A stretch of DNA of 49,990 bases. It comes from Gymnopilus junonius (Eukaryota > Basidiomycota > Agaricomycetes > Agaricales > Galerinaceae). The position numbers and the translations under genes are program-made. Below the pieces are notes generated by a model that made no database searches, had not been told where the DNA came from, and saw nothing but the letters and a program-made list of their open reading frames with translations. Shown piece after piece: positions 45,519-49,990 of this stretch. The stretch spans positions 1 through 49,990 of the forward strand of contig JADNYJ010000252.1 in the NCBI GenBank assembly GCA_015501075.1, given 5' to 3'. Within the stretch, counting starts at the first letter, position 1. Each line of letters begins with the position of its first letter.

Positions 45519-48500
45519 ATGGCAGGAAATCCTGGCAGCATCCCTAGTGCGTCTTTTCGATCGAGTTCCCTTCCCTGATCGATGCTGACTGTCATCGTGC
45601 GACAGCGGGCTTACCCACTGGGTGAGCACTCCTCTACATTCCCTCCCGCCTCTGCTTCGTGCTGTGATGTGACTCATGCCCCACTCTATAGTATCAGCAC
45701 CGGCCCCGGTTCGACATCGACCAGCGATACTACCACGTCGAGCACGACGACGTCGACGACTACCACCTCCACGTCCATCAGCACTAGCAGCACCAGCACC
45801 TCCACTTCCACTGGTACCTCGACCAGCTCGACCAGTACCTCTTCTTCCACCTCTTCTTCCACTTCTATCTCTTCCACCTCCACTTCTACCAGTAGTACGA
45901 GCATCCCGCCAACGTCAACGTCAACGTCGACCACGGCTCCGGTGTTGCCGACAACGCCGATTAGTACCGGTGGGGTGACCATCACCTCCACTTCGACCCA
46001 GTTTAGTTCCAACACCCTCGGCGCTGCGCCTGTGCAGACCTCCGCTGGTAGCCACGCTTCAAAATCGTACGTCTTCCATTCCCTCCCCCCCTTTCGTCCC
46101 TTATCCTTCTTTCCTTCCCGTCACTATTTTGGCCTGGGGTGCCTTTGTTCCCCTTCGCCCTGGATCTTTTCGATGTTTCTAGTGGAATGATGCTAGTGCC
46201 TCACTGCTTCCCGTCCGTCCTGTTCATCATTCTAAGGACTTCTTCGGATGTCCGAGTACGGATCAAATTTTGATCGACATGAAATCCCAGAGCTCGAGTT
46301 CGACATTTATATCTTTCTTGTGGCATTTCTTTGGCCTTCATTCCTTTTCTTTCATTTATTTCGCTTCCCTTCTTGATTTTGCGTATGAAGCATTTTCCGC
46401 TGGCGCAAACCACGGCTGGGGGGTTCTAGCTTGGTCATCGAAAGATGCTTCGGGACCCGTACTTTTGTCTGTTTGATTTAGTCTTTTTTCTTTCGTGGGC
46501 CAGTAATGTTACTCTCAGCCGTGGTCAGCTAGTCCTCTTTCGCTTCTTTTCTCTGTCCCTAGTTACTGCCTGCAATGCCTTAGTTGGCAACCCTCCTCCA
46601 GCCGGGCCTGCTCTCATTCCGTTGAAGAATGAAGCACGACTTCATATTTCTCTCCCATTTTCCTTTTCCTGGACTATTTTAGCACTCGATTTAGTCTCAG
46701 CTTGAGTCTGCGTTCAACGCTGCTTTTTTCTTCCACCTTTTTGGTTTTCAATTGCACCGCGTGGGTGCCTGACGCATGCACATGTGCACACGCCACTCGC
46801 ACTGCATGCCTCTTCAAGGCGGATCGGCACTTTTTCCTTTTTCCTTTGCGTCCTTTATTTCTTACCATTGTTCTCTATTTTGGGTTTGTGATGGCTGCTT
46901 GCGATTTCGGAGGCGCATATATGCTGCGTTTTCTTTGATTCTTGGTCCTTTTCCTTTCTTTCTTCGTTCCTTTACCTTTATGCCTTTCAACCCTTGTTCT
47001 TTGTCCTCATTCTACGTTTATGATGTTGTCTTGCTACGTCTGAGGGCATATATGCTGTACTTCCCTTGGGTCTTGGTCCTTTTTTCTTCCTTTTTCGTTT
47101 TATATCGTTTCTTTCTATTGCGCGGTGCATCAGCACCTCTACAAAGGCGATAATCTCGGCTGGCGTTCCTGCAATAGGATATTCTCGAAGGTTTCATGCA
47201 GGAATCAAAGGTTCTGCTGATCTCCTCTTCTTCTTTATTTAAGCGACTTGACTTGTTCGTCGCGTTTCATTCTAACCTTCTGCTGTACATGTCCTTGCGA
47301 TTCGCGTCAGCTGTGTCTGCCTGTGGACGGTTTGTCTTCAATCATTGCACCTTTTGTTTTCTTATTTCTTTCCTTGGTATATGGCATGATTACGCTGGAG
47401 GATGGACTGGACGACGTCTCTCCCCTGTGTTGCACTTTCTTTCTCTTCCATTCACTTTTTTTTTGCGCAAGAAACTTCATCATGGCGCTGAGGTTGACTG
47501 GTATTGTAGGCCTTCATGAACGATTTTCAGGGTGATCTTATATTGCGACTTGTCCCATCTTTCCCTCGTTGCATCAGCGCTTGGTTTCCAGCTGTCACTC
47601 AGTTGCTCTAGCTCCCTTTCTTATTCAAAATTTTTTCGTGTTGATTTCATTTTAATTTTGTTCTTGTTGATTCAACCACCTTTTCCATCATTCTTTTACC
47701 ACCCTATTTCCATTTCCTTACGTATTCGAACATCTGCTAATAATACCTTGTTTCTGTCCCAACAGATTCTTCACCAACAAGGGAGCTGTTGCTGGCGTGT
47801 TCTCCGTCGTAGGCATTGTCGTTGTCGCCTTGCTCATCGCCCTCATCACCAACGGCATCCGGCGTCGCCGTGCCCGCAAATTCGACAAGGAACTTCAAGA
47901 AGCCACACTCGAAGCTGCATCCGCGCCCAAACCCATCTTCTTGGATGATGATGACGATGACCTCGGTGGTGGTCCTGGTGGTCCCTATGGCGGCCGCGGC
48001 GGAGGCGGCGCATATGGTTCTGGCGGTGTGGGAGAGTACAGCGATTTCCCTGACCGGGGCGGTTTCTCGGACGTCAGCTCCCATGGAACGTATGCTCAGC
48101 CTCCTATGAGCATCTCCTCAGGACATGGTGGGCAAATGGAGTCTTATGGCATGCGCGAACTCGGTCCCAGCTCTGGCGGTAGCAGTGGTGGTGGAGTTCC
48201 AGGCCCCGTTGCCGGACCCGCCCCTGGCGAGATCTTTGACCCATACGCTATGGGTGCTGCGGCAGGTGTCGGCGGCGCGGCGGGTGCGGCAGGTATCGGT
48301 GTAGCTCGTGCGCGGAGCATGAAGTCGTCTTCTCCCGAGGGCGGTCAGGGAGGGTACGGAGCGGCGTTGCAGGAGGGCGGCGCACCGTATGCTGCGTTTG
48401 CTGCGCCGCCGCAGTATGGTGGATACGATCCGTATGCGAACCCTGGGTCGGGTGTGAATAGTGCGCAGAGGAATGCGGAGATTCTGGAGGCGGCTGGGAT

Positions 48501-49209
48501 GGGTGCGCATTTGAATGGTGCGGGTGTGGGATTGAATCGGGGACCGTCTTCCGGTGGTGCGTATGGGTATCAACAGCAGCCTGGACAACAGTATAGTCAG
48601 GAGTATAACAACGTCAGTCCGAACCTTGGCAGGAATAGGTCGTTGGGCGGGATGGGCATGGCGCCTGTGCAGGAGAGTTACGACCCTTATGCGAACGCGT
48701 CGCTGTCGCCGCCTCAGCAACCTCTATCGGCATCATCTGGGAATTCAGGTGCGACCCAGTACTTCTCACCTGCTACTGAGAGCTACGCGTCGCATTATCA
48801 ACAATCGCAGTCGCAATCGCACAGTCCACCTCCTCCCCCACCTCAAGGTCAGGTCCATGCCCCGACACATCAACCTGGATTATCCACCGTCTCGGCTGGC
48901 GGTACGGATGCGGACGATATGGACGATGCGTATGGCGGGTACGAGGCTGCTGATGACCATGACCATGATGCGGGTAATAAGCTGCCTAATCCGTTTGCGA
49001 ATGCGACTTCGGTTGAAGGTGGGCATGGAGGGTATGGAGGGAGCAGGGAGAGCCGGTATAGTGAGGATGGCGATGAGATTGAGGAGGAGCCGCCTAGGAG
49101 GGTGTTGAAGGTTCGTCTTCTGCTTTTCTGTTGTGAATTTATGGGGTTAGAGGATATACGGATTTGCTGACCTTTTTCTTTTTTTTTTCTGTAGGTTGCT
49201 AATGAGTGA
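45519..49209 (+). CDS. Ser/Thr-rich single-pass membrane protein
   Basis: Five exons, 45519-45546, 45606-45621 (16 nt), 45692-46066, 47766-49110 and 49195-49209, give 592 residues. The N-terminal part (MAGNPGSIPTGLPTG) leads into about 110 residues of almost pure Ser/Thr, likely O-glycosylated. A 1,699-nt intron then splits a Ser codon before FFTNKGAVAG. One membrane helix follows (VFSVVGIVVVALLIALI), then a basic stop-transfer RRRRARK, an acidic DDDDDD run and a long Gly/Pro/Tyr-rich cytoplasmic tail with repeated DPYA motifs. This layout resembles fungal cell-wall sensors of the Mid2/Wsc kind, but no signal peptide is visible and the match is structural only. Alternatively exons 1-3 and 4-5 belong to separate transcripts. 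Confidence 0.75.
46880..47108 (+). repeat. Imperfect 131-bp tandem repeat inside the long intron
   Basis: CATATATGCTG occurs at 46916 and again at 47047. The flanks also match: GTTTRTGATG before, and TCTTGGTCCTTTT plus pyrimidine-rich text after. Two units of about 131 bp lie within the 1.7-kb intron. Confidence 0.65.
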
Positions 49210-49990
49210 GAGACAGACTGACAATTGGTTGGGCTTGGAGTGTCTTCTTCTTTCCTCCCCGCCATCGAACAGGTTGCGGCTCAAAAAGTCGCTTCTTCGC
49301 TGTTCGACTCTCTGTTGATTGCCTCGTCCCGACACACTCCTCATCTTAACATTGCATTCTTCACTCCACTTAAAGCTATATGTCTCTCCTCTGGTTCTTT
49401 GGGATTTTGGTCGTCATTCTATTGTTTCCTATCCTGCTTTTTCCTTAACAACCTCTCCTCCTCTCCTTTCACGACCTTCCGCTTGAACGTGCGCAACGCG
49501 CATCACCGTTCACGTGACCACGACCAAAACAAGCCACTGCTCACGGCTACCCTTACCCCTCCTTTCTTCCCCCCCATCGGACTCTGCTTTATCGTACCAC
49601 CCATATCATCGCCCTTCCTACACCTCCTACCTGTTCACCCTGTTTTATCAAAAATAACCCCCCACTTTTGCTCCCGCCATCACTTCTCCACATTGCATGC
49701 GTCCGTTCTTCACATGCCGAATGTGGATGGAACGACGACACTCTAGTCAGCGCCAACGTTGACATGCCTCTGCCTGGACACCACCGTCTCACCCTGTTTC
49801 TTCTTTCTTGGCGTTTCCCCTTCCCCTTTCCTTCCCTCCGTCGACTTCACTTGTCACGTCCGCATACCCCTTACACATCCCCAGGTGAGGTTGATACCTC
49901 TGTAGACACTCCGCCTTCGCATTATCACCATTGGCGGATGGTCGTTGTCGTTCCGTTCCGTTTGAGACCTTTCTCATATTACTTTAACTT
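49210..49990. other. 3' region of the last gene and intergenic DNA
   Basis: No supported gene before the window ends. The sequence is rich in C/T on the plus strand, and the reading frames seen have no recognisable content. Confidence 0.4.

Noticed and set aside
45686..46015. 109-codon minus-strand frame rich in Val, Glu and Asp
   Set aside because: It is the antisense shadow of the Ser/Thr-rich repeat region.
48118..48720. 200-codon minus-strand frame rich in Arg
   Set aside because: It is the antisense shadow of the Gly/Pro-rich tail of the membrane protein; composition reflects GC-rich codons.

Overview
The window is nuclear DNA of a filamentous basidiomycete, most likely an Agaricomycete. 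The evidence is the very frequent short spliceosomal introns (mostly 50-65 nt, GTRNGT donors, CAG/TAG acceptors), the F-box/LRR-like multigene family, fungal seven-helix membrane families, a GH3 beta-glucosidase, an ABCB drug-efflux pump, and a degraded Tc1/mariner element. Gene models were built by hand: exons were joined where splice sites, phase and protein continuity all agreed.

Layout. 1-3.8 kb: no convincing gene; parts are pyrimidine-rich on the plus strand. 3.8-7.9 kb: a seven-helix membrane protein, a small C2H2 zinc-finger gene and an orphan gene. 9.4-14.2 kb: an F-box-type gene, a tRNA-Glu gene with an altered but still paired acceptor stem, an intracellular protein made of two repeated beta-sandwich domains, and a small coiled-coil gene. 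14.2-18.2 kb: a repeat and transposon zone, with palindromic ACTGGTT clusters, a direct-repeat pair and a Tc1/mariner element whose inverted repeats and TA duplications are still visible. 19.1-21.6 kb: two decayed copies of another seven-helix gene. 21.9-24.5 kb: two minus-strand genes, QTRT2 (queuosine tRNA modification) and a RING-finger gene with an in-frame TAG. 25.6-29.1 kb: a 17-exon intracellular GH3 beta-glucosidase. 29.3-31.1 kb: a fragment and an intact second copy of the seven-helix gene seen at 3.8 kb. 31.7-37.2 kb: a small secreted cysteine protein, a canonical tRNA-Glu, a second F-box-type gene and an orphan 407-residue protein. 38.2-43.4 kb: a full-length ABCB (MDR/P-glycoprotein type) transporter with about 23 exons. 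44-45 kb: an F-box pseudogene behind a promoter-like repeat also seen at 6.4 kb. 45.5-49.2 kb: a Ser/Thr-rich single-pass membrane protein split by an intron of about 1.7 kb.

The genes do not form one pathway. The recurring theme is local duplication followed by decay: three copies of one seven-helix family, two of another, three F-box-type copies, and two divergent [tRNA-Glu / F-box gene] pairs in opposite orientation. I found no convincing wholly new multi-gene system. The best leads are the compensated tRNA-Glu, the inverted tRNA/F-box pairs, candidate introns of about 32-35 nt, and the giant intron with an internal 131-bp repeat.
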